DNA from: Ophiobolus disseminans
Lineage: Eukaryota > Ascomycota > Dothideomycetes > Pleosporales > Phaeosphaeriaceae
Assembly (NCBI GenBank): GCA_010093685.1
Contig: MU006237.1
Coordinates: 744,001-808,000 of the forward strand
Length of the DNA stretch: 64,000 nucleotides
Direction: 5' to 3'
Below, piece by piece: positions 11,253-22,540 of the stretch. The stretch's first letter is position 1; each line of letters opens with the position of its first letter. The notes under the pieces are model-generated. The model worked only from the letters and a program-made list of their open reading frames with translations. It had not been told where the DNA came from and made no database searches. A program made the position numbers and the translations under genes.

Positions 11253-12335
11253 ATGACGAACAAACCTCCATATCCATCCCTCACGCCAACTTGGCGCAAT
11301 GACATCTATCCCGCAATCGACTATTCGAACCCCTGTCTCAATCAGGCTGGAAATACCATTATAATTACTGGCGCAGTGAGTAAACCATAGAGCTCAAATG
11401 ATGAGGCCTGTTGTTGATTCCAGCCCAAGGGTAGTGGAATTGGCCGCGAGACCGCTCTCGGCTTCGCAACAGCCGGCGCAGCCCACCTCGTCCTCATCGG
11501 ACGCACCGAAGCATCTCTAAAGGAGGTCAAGACAGCCATTACCGCCATCTACACCAACACAAAAGTATCCGTCCACCCTGCAGACGTCACCGACGACTTC
11601 GTCATCAAGGAAATCGCCTCCGCAGTAGGAACATGGGACGCCATACTCCACTGCGCCGCGCACTTCAACGCGCCATCCCCAGCCGCAACCGCCGATATCG
11701 ACGACTACTGGCGCGCCTACGAAGTCCGTCCTGCCATCCCATCCCACTTCACTCAACTATCATCCCACTCCACTCCACTACCATCTACCCTCCCCATGCT
11801 TACCACCACAGGTCAATCTCAAGTCCCTCCTCATCCTAGCCAAACACTTCCTCCCCACCGCCAACCCCACCCACTCCGCCTTCCTCGCCTACACCGGCGG
11901 CGCCATCGTGATGCCCACGCAAATGCTCGTCGGCATGTCCGGGTACTTGGTATCGAAAATGGCGCTCGCAAAAACCGTTGAGTTCTTAGCGCTCGAGAAC
12001 CCGCATGTGGTTTTCATCGCGTACCATCCGGGGATGGTGGATACGAAGATTTTCAGGAAGTCGGGCGCAGAGCCGGAGGGGTTACCTATGGATACTGGTA
12101 CGTAACTTCTTGATGGTGGGTGGTGTGGGGTGGGGTGAGATGCGATGCTAATGTGCGGGTAGCGAGATTGTCGGCTGGATGTGCCATTTGGGCGACGTTG
12201 CCGGAGGCGAGGTTTTTGAGTGGGAAGGTTGTGTGGGCGAATTGGGATGTTGAGGAGATGAAGGGGATGAAGGATGGAATTGCGGATAAGTTAACGTTTG
12301 TGCTGCAGGGGTGGCCGTTTGGGAATGTTGGGTAG
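11253..12335 (+). CDS. Short-chain dehydrogenase/reductase
   Basis: Four exons (11253-11375, 11424-11723, 11812-12097, 12163-12335) give 293 residues. Introns are 48, 88 and 65 bp with GT-AG ends; the last has branch point TGCTAAT. The Rossmann cofactor motif spans the first intron: I-I-I-T-G-A joined to PKGSGIGRETALGFA, a glycine-rich T-G-x(3-5)-G-x-G form. L-V-L-I-G-R-T follows as the second strand. The catalytic Y-x-x-x-K is YLVSK near residues 186-190, followed by the usual PGMV. Such enzymes use NAD(P)H to reduce carbonyls or oxidise alcohols; the substrate cannot be read from the sequence. It ends 171 bp from the tail of the convergent gene at 12507. Confidence 0.88.
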
Positions 12336-12506
12336 TGGAGGGATGATGTGGGTGGGATGGAAAGCGAGTTTGGTGTTTTGTTGACTTTGAGGTCACTATT
12401 GAATGAAACGAATTGCGAACAAAAGTATTCAATACTTCTTATCATCGGGCCGTACCTTCAGTGACATTCCAATTGACATCGCTCAGCCGCACATTACATT
12501 CATGAA

Positions 12507-13430
12507 CTACACCCTTCGGCTAGTATACACCCCTCTCTCCCTCTCGATCACCACCTTACCATCATCCCCCCACCTCTCTGTATCCCTAATCTCTTTCTCA
12601 TGCTTCCTCTTAACCAGCTTCAACATCACCATATTATAGAACAAGAACAGTGCCGCAGCCACCGCCGAGCACGCAGCCGTAACAACAACCGTAATCATAG
12701 CCGTGACGGAGTACTGACCTAATAGTTGTCACAAAATATCCATGTATGCAGAGCGAAAATGCTTACCGTCTTGTGCGGAGTAGATGTTGACAATGGTCGA
12801 GATCAAGCCCGCAATGCTATTAAGCAGTGCAGGCAGGAAGATCCGATTGATGACCCAGATGTAGTTCTTGCGATGCTTCCACCACAACCACAAACATCCA
12901 AGCACACCGATGCCACACGCAAAAGCAGCGATGTACAGCAACGGCAGATTCCGCACCCTTTTCAGCGCATGCTGCTTGAGGTTTGTGTCGGCCTTCTCGT
13001 CCATTTTATTCGCTTGGAGCTTGTTGAACGTCGCGGGGAAGACGATATACCCGGCTAGCAAGATCCATACGGATAGCGAAGCCAGGACGTTGTGGAATGG
13101 CGACACATCGTCAAGCCCGAGGAGCATGTCAATGTAGCGCGTACGAGCCGTCGTGCGACGCCGTTCAAGTCCCGGCCGTTGAGGTTTCTTCGACGTCGTC
13201 GATGTCCCTCGTTGCACATTTGGTGGCTTGTATTTAGTATTGGATGTAGTGCGAATCGGCTCATGTATGCGCATTGACGGCGTGCGTGTTGATTGTGGTT
13301 TCGTGATTGGTACGTTCATGCTTCCGTTATCGCTACGCTCGGCTTCTGGGATGCTGTCGAACGAGAATCTTTCTTCCACAATGGGGAGAGCGGGCGGAGA
13401 ACCTTTGTGGTGTTTCAATGGGAAATGCAT
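12507..13430 (-). CDS. Four-helix membrane protein, uncharacterised
   Basis: Exon 1 (13430-12767) and exon 2 (12718-12507) are joined by a 48 bp intron (donor GTAAGC, acceptor ATTAG), giving 291 residues. I chose the ATG at 13430 because the frame upstream lacks an intron-free context and the first charged stretch begins there; an earlier in-frame Met is possible. The first 110 residues are polar, basic and probably disordered. Four hydrophobic segments follow: near WILLAGYIVFPATF, LLYIAAFACGIGVLGCL, LLNSIAGLISTIVNIY and ITVVVTAACSAVAAAL. The intron lies between helices three and four. The tail is basic (KLVKRKHEKEIRD). Similar four-helix proteins are common in Pezizomycotina; I know no function. 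Confidence 0.75.
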
Positions 13431-13972
13431 GGTGTGTGGAGTAGGAGATACGGAGAGAGTAACGGAGATACCATGTGAACTTGGAAGGAAAGGAGTAGTG
13501 AAATGCAAGCCTGATATCATACTTAGACCTACATCTTGGATAACTTTCCCACCAATCCGTGAGGCATTGCACAAAACCTGTTCCTGGCCCGCTGGATGGG
13601 CATTGCCACACGGCGGTGGCTTGTACCTGATAATGGCTGCAAACACGTTATGGAGGGTTGGATGTCGGCAACATGGCTGCTTTTGCGATAGCCGTTGCTG
13701 AGATCGTGGTGTCGTGGGGCGTGGTTGGTGGTCAAAGCGAGCAGGAATTCATGCAGGGATGGTGGCCGTTGATCGTTGCGTCATCTTGCGTCGCAACTTC
13801 CCTGGTTCTCGGGCGCAGCGGACAAAATTCCAGAAGGTATGTGCAGCAAGATCGAGGCGATGTAGGAACGTGAGGTGCGCATCGTTTGTGTATTATGTCT
13901 CGGTGATGCAAGCAAGGCATTGGAGCTGTCATGGTGATGGGTGTGGGGAACCATCACCGGACAAGTCTTGAC
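13431..13972. other. Intergenic stretch, no gene seen
   Basis: A 542 bp gap holding the promoter side of the minus-strand membrane gene. Open frames here on both strands are short and lack recognisable content. Confidence 0.4.
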
Positions 13973-14167
13973 CTACAACCACTCCATATCTAAATACCAT
14001 CGATCCAATAACACACGAGGACACATCTCGAATGGCTGCACGCCAATGGATGTACTTTCACCACCGTGTTCTTTTAATCTATCGCGTTCTTGTCGCGCCA
14101 GTGCTAAGGTGCAAATGAACCCTGCGGTTAATATAGAAAGCGGAACATCAACGCGGAAGCGTCTCAT
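13973..14167 (-). CDS. Possible 64-residue single-span protein
   Basis: From an ATG at 14167 the minus strand encodes 64 residues starting MRRFRVDVPLSILTAGFI, a basic start followed by one hydrophobic segment and then a charged stretch (RQERDRLKEHGGE). This layout fits small mitochondrial or ER membrane proteins, but no family is recognised and the frame could be chance. It is divergent to the secreted-protein gene at 14316. Confidence 0.3.
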   Translation of the reverse strand: MRRFRVDVPLSILTAGFICTLALARQERDRLKEHGGESTSIGVQPFEMCPRVLLDRWYLDMEWL

Positions 14168-14315
14168 GATAGATGGACAATGAGAAAAGGACAGAACGCA
14201 TGAACGTCGATCAAATTTGAGATTGCAGATATATAGGTAAACAATTGGATGAGAATCGTAGTTTTCTTCTGGTTCAGTCAATCACATACCGACCATCAAT
14301 TCACAAAGCACCAAG

Positions 14316-15075
14316 ATGAGGTTCCTCAGTCTACTCCCCGCTGCCCTACTCGCAACAACATCTTACGCCTCAGAAGACTCATCCTCTTCATCCTCCTCAT
14401 CAAGCGCAGCAGCCTCCAACAGCGCAACCACCGAAGACCCCACCCCCGCCGGCGCCCTCTGGACCGCAAAATGGGACACCGTCGCCCTCCAACCCTACAC
14501 ACAGCACTGCCTAAGCCGCAACACCTACAACGCGCAAATCTACAAGCTCTCTGAACGTGCGTCCCCAGACCTTCAAGCCCCCAAATATTCACCCCCACAC
14601 TAACATCCCAATGATAGTCTACCCCGACCTCAAAGACTTCGCCCCCCAGCTCAAAATCTTCTACAACAAACAACTCTACGCCGGCTCCTGGTCCGGCATC
14701 GACGCCCACGGCACAAAGCGCGAACTCATCCGCATGGACCTAGCTTCCGTGCCGTACAAAGTCCGCGAATGGCTCAAGCGCGAGACAAAGCAGAAGCACT
14801 ACAGCGTGCAGGACGATAGCGTGTTCTTCGCGCCCGGCGCAATTTACCCGATCTTGCCGCTGTGGGTGGACGAGCCGGAGGATGGGGGCCTGGAGTGTGA
14901 AGATGCGTTTGAGGATTTGGAGAGGTATTCGAATGAGTTGGAGGATGGGAAGGTCGTAGGAAAGGTGACGCATAGCGAGGGCGGGAAGAATGAGGTGGAG
15001 TTTACGATTGAGGCGTTGGTTGTTAAGAGGAAGGGGAAGGCGCCGACGAGGGGTAAGGAGAGGGAGGAGTTGTAG
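14316..15075 (+). CDS. Secretory-pathway protein with signal peptide and C-terminal REEL
   Basis: Exon 1 (14316-14556) and exon 2 (14618-15075) with a 61 bp intron give 232 residues. The N-terminus MRFLSLLPAALLATTSYA is a clear signal peptide. A Ser/Ala-rich linker (residues about 20-45) follows, then a globular part with DTVALQPYTQHCL, LKIFYNKQLYAGSWSGID and YPILPLWVDEPEDGGLECED. The C-terminus is KGKAPTRGKEREEL; the last four residues REEL resemble ER-retrieval signals of the HDEL/KDEL class. Location in the ER lumen is inferred from these two ends. No enzymatic motif is recognised. Its 3' end is 56 bp from that of the convergent gene at 15132. Confidence 0.78.
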
Positions 15076-15131
15076 ATGGAAGTGTTCGTTGATCTCCTTT
15101 TTCAGGGAATCTGGCGTCGGTTCATAGGCTA

Positions 15132-16275
15132 TCAAGCTCCCTTTTCGGCTTTTTCGAGTGCCAGCTTCTTCCTCGCGCTCTGCTCATTCTTTGCGTGCTG
15201 AATAGCCGTTACCATATTAAACAAGAAAATGATCACGAAAATAATCCCCACAACCCCAAGCACAGCAACCACACTGACAATGCTGAACACAACAAACACA
15301 TAACTCGCCCTCAAAAACGCACGATCATCTTCCAGTTCCCCCAACCCCGTCCCAACCTGCATCGCACTCAACACCAAGCTAAAAAACACAAACACAATCA
15401 GAATCCAGCTGAAATTCCGCTGAAAAAACACCACATAGCGATTATACCCATACAAATACCCGCGCACAAAATGCGAATAAAAGAAGCGAATCCTGTACGT
15501 AGAATTTATGCGCCCGAGCCGCAAATCGCCAAACTGGTATCTTTTGTTGACCTGCGCAAGAGTATTCACATCCACGCCCCCCGGCCCCAGGAAATCCCGC
15601 ACAAATGCCTTCCACCAGTGCCACGTGACGAAACTCGGCAGCAGGGTGAATTCGTGCGCGAATTTGAGATCGAGAGGCGTTGTGATGAGCCAGATGTACG
15701 ATAGTAGAAAGCCACATGCCGACTCGTGCAATTCCTTATCACCACACAAGTGCTGACTCCAGAAATCGGCGCATAATATCCACTCTGGCAGCGGCTTGAG
15801 GAGCAGCTTGTTGCTGAATTTCAACAGGTGCAAGTCCATCTGCTGCGTGCAGAGCACGTCGAAACTCATCATGAGGTATCTGTGTAGCGGCCGGGCGCGC
15901 ATGGGACGCCCGGCCATCCAGAGGTGGCCATGTATGCGGTTCAAGCGTGAGAGGTCAAGGTCTTCTTTTAGGAAGAGGTCCACCTCGTCGTTTGCTAGGA
16001 CGACCTTGTTGCCGCGGCCTGTTATCGTCGGGAGCGAATCGAGCGGGGAGAGCGGGATGCTGGTTGCGGTGTCGAGGACGGGCTGCGGGGCTGGTGTGGT
16101 GCTGAGTGAGGTTTGCGATGCGGTGGCTTGGGCGGAGGGCGGCTTGGGTGGGATGGAGCGCTTTTTGAAGGGCGGTTTTAGGGGAGGGTTCTGTGGTTTG
16201 TTAGACTGTGCAACTCGAGGCTGTAGTGAGCATTGCGCTCGTCGAACTTACTACGCCCGTCAGTTTCTCAGTCAT
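15132..16275 (-). CDS. Fungal multi-pass membrane protein, uncharacterised
   Basis: A tiny first exon (16275-16252, eight codons, MTEKLTGV) is spliced over a 61 bp intron (GTAAGT...CCACAG) to a long second exon (16190-15132), giving 360 residues. After a Pro/Ser-rich stretch comes a body with LDLSRLNRIHGHLWMAGRPM and GDLRLGRINSTYRIRFFY, then two hydrophobic segments (ILIVFVFFSLVLSAMQVG and a longer one near the end) and a basic tail. This arrangement, including an L-x-x-L-x-H-L-W-x-A-G-R motif and A-M-Q-V-G in the first helix, matches an unnamed family I know from many Pezizomycotina genomes. It is divergent to the HET-domain gene. Confidence 0.8.
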
Positions 16276-16870
16276 GTTGTCGCGTGCGCGTGAATTCAAC
16301 GGTGGTTGCGTGTTCATACATGAGGGCGACACGCCGTGTTTTGTATGGCGCGATGGCTTATTGTGCGGTGGCTTGCTGTGACACACAAGGCTCCTCCACG
16401 CGAGACGTTGTACCCCATGATGCGCGTCGCAAGCCGCCTCCAGATTGCGGGAGCTGGAGCGCGGAGTGTGGGGGCTGAGGGCTACGCAGCCGTTCTCAGG
16501 GCAGCGACGCTAATTGGGCGAGGCAGATCGCGATTGCTGTATTTAGATTTTGTGCATCGCTCCCACCACGCTTGAGATCACTCACCTAATACATCAGCAA
16601 GACAACAACGAGCCTACAACCATCGCTGTCTTCATGGAAATTCTCATCTCATAGCCCTGTCTGCTCACGGCTCTCACTAGAATCGCAAATCTTGTTCAGC
16701 AACCTTGGAACTCTGCTGCTGCTGCTGCTGCTGGGTAAAGTCTAGACTGATCTACTCACCATCCGTCAACCTCGTGGATCAATACTACCTTAAGCCTGGG
16801 ACCACGAGCATGAGCCGGCTGCCTTAGGGACAACCCGTCTTGTATTCACAATTGGATACTTGTTTTTACC
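16276..16870. promoter_or_regulatory. Shared upstream region of membrane-protein and HET genes
   Basis: This 595 bp region separates two divergent start codons and must hold both promoters. It contains a (CTG)7 microsatellite. No clear TATA box is seen. Confidence 0.45.
16713..16733. repeat. (CTG)7 microsatellite
   Basis: Seven uninterrupted CTG triplets in the 5' region of the HET gene, outside the coding frame. Likely length-variable between strains. Confidence 0.85.
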
Positions 16871-19800
16871 ATGGATATGGGTAATAAGCCGAAGAACGGA
16901 GTAACAACTAAGGAAGGCGGGATCTCAAATGGGGCGCCTGTCAATGTCAATGGCCTCACGAATTCATCTGGCGTTGACACGCAGCAGTCTATTCCTGTGA
17001 GTGCAGATCTACTTCTCAGTGATACGATCGTCTGATTGCTTCACAGTCATTATGCACGAAATGCCAAGGCCTCGATCTCAACCCTAACCGCTTCATCGTT
17101 CGCTCTCGAGCCCCTCGCGAGACTATGAAACCGGCAGACTTTCGCCTCATGTCCACTACAAGCCCATTCAATTTTGGAACTTACAAAGAGATAGCGGACG
17201 GTGGTCGTGGATGCAGCTTGTGTCAGCTGGTCTTACGATCCGTCCAACAGGAGACAGGCACGGCGGTCCGGTATCCAATCGATACAAGCCCGGAGGCTGA
17301 CTCTGCAATTTGTTATCTCAGTTGGGAGGTAGATGGTAGGGAAGTGTTTGAAACCCAGGATGATCCCAGGGGTCCAAAGGAAAAGCACCAATCGCCGCGA
17401 GGCCTCACTCGTCGCATTCACCTCAGATGGTCTAACCCCTTATTGAAGGATTCATATCTCGTCTTCCTAGCCTCGGGAAAACGAATGACAGCATCTGACG
17501 CAGAAAGAGCTTGGAATCCGACACTCCTCTTTCTCGGCCGTGAAATTGGGCTCCGTGGCAACATACAAGCTCGCGTCAAGAGTTGGATTGACTTGTGTCA
17601 AGAGAAGCATCGAGGACCATGCCTAGCGCCGCCAAGAGGTATAGCAGGAAGGTTTTCTGAGATGCTATCACACTCATACTTCGGGGTCATCGATGTGCTA
17701 AATATGCAGCTTACTGAGCTTCCTACAAGACTTGACCCGCAAACTCTCGTCGTCCGGGAAGCTCATTATGTTGCTCTCAGTTATGTTTGGGGCGAGACTC
17801 CTGCCTACCGGACCGTGCTAGAGAACGTCATGCAGCATCGAATGCACGGCGGCTTGGACAGAGTAATCCATGAGCTGCCGAAGGTAATACAAGATGCTAT
17901 CGAATTGGTCCGCCGGGTTGGAATACAGTACCTATGGATTGATGCGCTGTGCATCATTCAGAATAGCGCGAGATCTTGGAAGCTGAACGCATACAACATG
18001 GACCTCATTTACGGCAACGCCATCTTCACCATATGTGCTGCGGATGGACCCAGTGCATCAACGGGATTACTGGCTATGCATGAGAATACCGGAACAGGGA
18101 CAAAAGATCAACTCATCGCCGACTGCACCGAGGATGTCCGGTTGGTAGTAAGTCGGCCGCCGGAGATGTACATCCAGTATTCCAGATGGAACACTCGCGC
18201 GTGGACCTTTCAAGAACGATTGCTTTCTCGTAGATGTCTAATCTTCACCGGAAGCAGAGTCTACTTCCAGTGCCACTCCACTGGGATGTCTGAGGACATT
18301 TATGCTGATCGCGAGGGTGCCGGCTGGTCACTGGATTTTATGCATGCGCCCTTGCAGACAATCCGGCAGTTACCACTACGATCAATATGGGTTTACATGA
18401 AATCGGTGGAGCTTTACACAGCGAGAGAGTTATCCGACCAGGCTGACATACTCGCGGCTTTCAGTGGCGTTTCCAACCTGATGCAACAAACAATGCAAGC
18501 ACCATTCGTCTTCGGATTGCCGATGTCCCATCTCGATCTTTCCCTGCTTTGGGATCATGTTCAACCGACTCAACGTCGCAAACATAAAGGCAGCGCAGCG
18601 GACGGTGAATACACTGACTTCCCCAGTTGGAGCTGGAGCGGCTGGGTTGGGGCCGCAGCGCATTACAGACGAGACATGATTGAAGACTGCTTGGATAATG
18701 TCAATGAGTGGCTCGAAGAGCGGACCTGGGTGCGTTGGTATATAAGAGACGGTAACGGTGATTTACGTCCGCTCTGGAATCAAGACCAATGGCAAATGGA
18801 CCTCAGTGAACACGAGAACTGGAGAGGCTATGGAAATGATCGTTCCAGCGGATCCATGCTGTTTTGGACAAAAACACGAGGACGACGATCTACGATTGTT
18901 ACTCGCAATTCTACGTGGCCTCCGAGGGACCGCAACAACGTAAGGACTGGGCCAGTCTCAAGACCCTACACACCTGTGCGCCGAGACAATAGGAGGCATT
19001 TAGCCAGTGAGGACGACGAGTCGACCAGCGATGAAGAGTCTAAATGGTCACTAATAGACGCTCCCCCACCTGCGCAAACCCTGAATAAGACTCGGGGAGC
19101 CACCGTTGAACAGCCTGAAATACCCCTAGATTCGTTGAGGCAATCGCGTCTCCTCCCTAGCCAAGTAGCGCAGTCGTCAAGCATTGGACAGCGCACTCTC
19201 AGTACCTTACCGCTCTTATACCATACCCTCGAACGATGGGCGTCGATTATCTACCGAAACGAAATCGTGCGATTTTTGGTAAACGTGTCTGCCGCAGTGC
19301 TGCGGCTTTTCGTCGTCATGCTCGGTATGCCAGTGCCTCAAACTGCCAATGACTATCAGTCGCGGCAAATGCCTCTACTTCCCCCAGTCCAACCCCCAGT
19401 TCCACCCCCAGTTTTACCCCCAGTTCCTCCCCCTCAAGAACCGCTGCCAAGTCATCTGGATCCGATTAAAGCCTATGCGTCCATGCATCGCAGCCGTACA
19501 AACCAACCGCCGTCTTCCGATGGAACCGACCCAGAAGCTCGAAGAAATACACTTCTTCCGCCGCCAGGCCGCAGAGTGAAGTATGTCAGATACGAAGACT
19601 CGGCCAGGTCTATTGGACCGGACCTACAGCAACGGTCAATGCGAGGAGAGAATCGCCAATTACATGACTTGGTATTTCAACCAGTGGACGAGGTAGAACC
19701 TGAGCACACTGAATTGCGTCCAGACTTCCGCATAACGCTTAAAGAATATCCATATCATCCTGTAATCGCGCCTTTCGATCCTCAGCTTGGGAGTTCCAGG

Positions 19801-20196
19801 GTCCCTCTTATGCCCATCTTACAGTTCTGGACCTGGCACACGTTCCTCTACATTCAAAGCCAATTACCACTTCCCCCAAGAGGCCCCACTCGATGCAACT
19901 TAGCCGACAAATTCGGCGACTGGTGTGGATCAATCAAGCTAGACGCTGGATGGGTCAGCAACGCAAAATCAGCAAAGCAAGAGTTCATCGCGATTTCCGA
20001 GGCGAAGCGCTTTACGGACGACGAGTGCAATACCTGGTCGTACTACGTGCCGAAGGAGAGGGAAGAGTCGGAGTGGGACTTGTTTTACGTTTTGCTGATT
20101 GTGTGGAGTGATGGGAGGTGGGAGAGAGTGGGGTTGGGTAAGGTGTTCAAAGAGGCGTTTCGGGATGCGGTTTGGAAGGAGATTGTGTTGGCATAG
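16871..20196 (+). CDS. HET-domain protein (heterokaryon incompatibility type)
   Basis: Exon 1 (16871-16996) and exon 2 (17047-20196) with a 50 bp intron give 1091 residues; without exon 1 the N-terminal C-T-K-C would lack a start. Two Cys pairs near the N-terminus (CTKC, CSLC) are usual for this class. The HET domain spans about 281-430: YVALSYVWGE near 283, YLWIDALCIIQ near 337, and RAWTFQERLLSRRCLIF near 427. The middle is polar, with a Pro-rich run of PPVPPP type around 19380-19440, and the C-terminal 200 residues are again globular. HET domains act in fungal self/non-self recognition and cell death at hyphal fusion. No NACHT or repeat domain is seen, so its trigger is unknown. The frame is intact. 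Confidence 0.92.
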
Positions 20197-20560
20197 CGAG
20201 TCTCCGGGGAAAAAACCGCCGCATAAGCAGACCCACATCGCTTTTTGAGTGTCGTAAGAATGCGCACGTCTTCCCATCAACGGAACTGACAATGCTTGGC
20301 AGATCTTGTCGTAGATGGCGCGCGCACGAGCTCGAACGGCACAAGAACATCGGGCGTCTTGTGTGGTGTTTTGAAATCCGCACCTCGCGGACGGATCATG
20401 GCGCAGCGACCCCAGCGTTTCGGTGCACTTTCTTCCTCGCGCAGTAGCACATCGGAGCGCGGCGTAAGTCTTTTCGACATGTAAGACGCCAGGTGCGGTT
20501 TCCACCCTTCACACGCGCCTTCAAACACTCGTTCAAAGACGTTGCAATTTAAGAATCCGC
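20197..20560. other. 3' flank of the HET gene, no gene seen
   Basis: No supported coding frame; overlapping short frames on both strands. Leads into the repeat array. Confidence 0.4.
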
Positions 20561-21467
20561 TCAGTTCAAGGCTCTATTGCCACCAAAGGCCAGGAGAAGA
20601 ACATCTCCTCTATTTGGAGAGCTTTTCAGGACCGAGAGAGATCGAACCATGAAAAAACATGAAGTTAAATTCGACCGGGGAAGAGGCAAGACCAGGATCA
20701 TCCATTTGTAATTCCTCTCTTTTAGAGTCGCACAATCTTGTGTAGTTGTTGTTGAAGAAGAGAGGAAGGACGGCAACCGAGAGGTTTTAGACCTCGATGT
20801 CCAAGCGCCAACCACCATGCAAGGAGCCTCGCGTGGTTTGGTTGCAGTCGACATCTCCCCTTTTTGTTTTCCCTTTGAGCAGCGCAACGAGCGACCAAGC
20901 AACATGGCCTCGATACTGAGATGCTTGCCGTCCACATCAGCATGTGCGACGCCGGTTTCAATAGATTCGTAGCTACTGCAGAGCACGGACATGGCGCGAG
21001 GTAAAGTAGACAGGCAGACTGAAACTCATCCATGGGCTACATTACCCTTTCTAGTCCCACGAACCTGCGAAGTTGTTGAAAAATAGAGGAAGGACTGCGG
21101 CCAGAGTGTTTTTGTACCCAGCATGCTTGTCACGAGCAGGTATGAACAGATATTTGGATGTTCTGGTGCACTCAATATCTTGAGCCTTAGTTCTCCCTTC
21201 TGCCTTTTCTTCTGTCCCTGCTTTGGCGACGAGGGACTTAGCGAAATAGCCTTAATACTGAGATGCTTCTCGTTCACAGCATTTTGCGGATTTAGCTTTC
21301 AGAACTTCGCAGCTACTGCCGAGACAACGGTATGAGTCACAATAGTTGAGATTTGTATCCCGGGGAAAGGAAAAACAAAGATCATGGACCTTGCCTTGGT
21401 TGACTTTATTGTACCATGATCCTGCGAAGCTATTGAGGAAAAGAGGAAAGGCGAGGACCAGAAAGAA

Positions 21468-21476
21468 TTTATACCC
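21468..21476 (-). promoter_or_regulatory. TATA-box-like core, array unit 3
   Basis: Minus strand GGGTATAAA followed by a pyrimidine-rich stretch, as in the neighbouring units. Confidence 0.4.
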
Positions 21477-21879
21477 AGAATACTAGACGCGAGCAACTAC
21501 ATCTTGGGGATTCCCGAATTTCGAGTAGGCAGACATTCTTCTCTTCAATCCATATTTTGCTGCGTCACGCCAGAAGGCGACTCAACGATATCGCCTGAGT
21601 CCCGAGATGCTTATCGTCCCCATATACACCTTTCACAGGAGGATTTAAACCCCTTCCAATGTGTCGTGTTCTGAAATACGGATTGTGGCCGCAAAGGGAC
21701 ATTCGATCGTGATGGTCTGATTTGAAGTGGGAGACAGAGGAATCTGCACATAAGAGCCCTCACTCACCACGTCTTCCGGCGTCGAGCAGCAAGCAAACAA
21801 CCAGACATTGCTCAGTCAAGGATTTTGGTGCAGAGATGAAGAATGCGATGAAGAAGGGAAAACGACGGCCAAGAGAAGT

Positions 21880-21888
21880 TTTATACCC
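21880..21888 (-). promoter_or_regulatory. TATA-box-like core, array unit 4
   Basis: Minus strand GGGTATAAA; about 30 bases downstream lies a C/T-rich run with TTCATC repeats, typical of fungal transcription start regions. Confidence 0.45.
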
Positions 21889-22161
21889 AGCACGCACGCT
21901 ATCAGCTTTGGACGCACGCCATTGAAAACACCGCTTCCAATTTGCCGTATTTCTGAATACATGTAGCTGCGAAAGAACATTGGTTTGTAGTAGTCTTCTT
22001 TGAAGCCAGGAACAACAGAGTCCGCACATGGTGTTGGATAGTCTTTTTTGAGAGGGAGGAGCAGACACCCAAAACATTGTCGTTTTGACACACTGTTTTC
22101 AGTGCATCGCAGAGATGAGAGATGCGTCGATGAGGTACAGAGAGCGAAGGCCGAGAGAGGC

Positions 22162-22170
22162 TTTATATTT
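22162..22170 (-). promoter_or_regulatory. TATA-box-like core, array unit 5
   Basis: Minus strand AAATATAAA at the position equivalent to the other cores, followed by CCTCTCTCGGCC and TCATC motifs. Confidence 0.4.
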
Positions 22171-22444
22171 ATTCCACGCGCTAGGGAGCTCGAACGCACG
22201 GCATAGCAAACGCAGTCCAATTGTTATGGTTTTGGATATGGCTGTGGCTGCGAAGGGACATTGAATCGTATCAGTCTGATTTTAAGACGGGAACAAAGAG
22301 ATCGGACAGGCAGATTGGAAATAGTAGTTTTGGCGGCAAGGAGAAGACACTCAAGACATGAAACGGGCTCTGGTCGAGCTTCAGTGCACCGCAGACAGGA
22401 AGAATGTGTTGATGAGAGAGTAAGAGCGAATGCTGGCGAAAGGA

Positions 22445-22453
22445 TTTATACCC
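22445..22453 (-). promoter_or_regulatory. TATA-box-like core, array unit 6
   Basis: Minus strand GGGTATAAA, about 90 bp beyond the stop codon of VPS34 and in the same orientation. It is followed by TCATCAACACATTCTTCC-type sequence. Confidence 0.45.
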
Positions 22454-22540
22454 AGCCCTCACGCTAGCAACCCCAAAAGCACAACGAGAGAAGCCTACGT
22501 CATTCTCTACATGTCCAATCACCGCCCACCCCACCCACAT

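Larger units (their letters stand above)
20561..22500 (-). repeat. Array of about six diverged direct repeat units with minus-strand TATA boxes
   Basis: On the minus strand, units recur with spacings of about 283, 282, 412, 357 and 327 bp. Each has a core GGGTATAAA (or a decayed form), then a C/T-rich stretch with TCTC/TTCC, and further down a block like CAATGTCCCTTCGCAGC or CCTGCGAAG. Cores lie at plus positions 22445-22453, 22162-22170, 21880-21888, 21468-21476, 21111-21119 (GGGTACAAA) and about 20784-20793 (weak). A second shared block reads ACTGAGATGCTT on the plus strand at about 20919, 21257 and, changed, 21606. Open frames inside the units are not conserved between units. I recognise no gene, transposon or known RNA. 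Tandem duplication of a promoter-bearing unit is the plain reading. Confidence 0.6.

Noticed and set aside
20561..22220. Protein genes on the minus strand of the array (frames of 65-143 codons)
   Set aside because: The frames differ from unit to unit and share no peptide; what recurs is DNA motifs.
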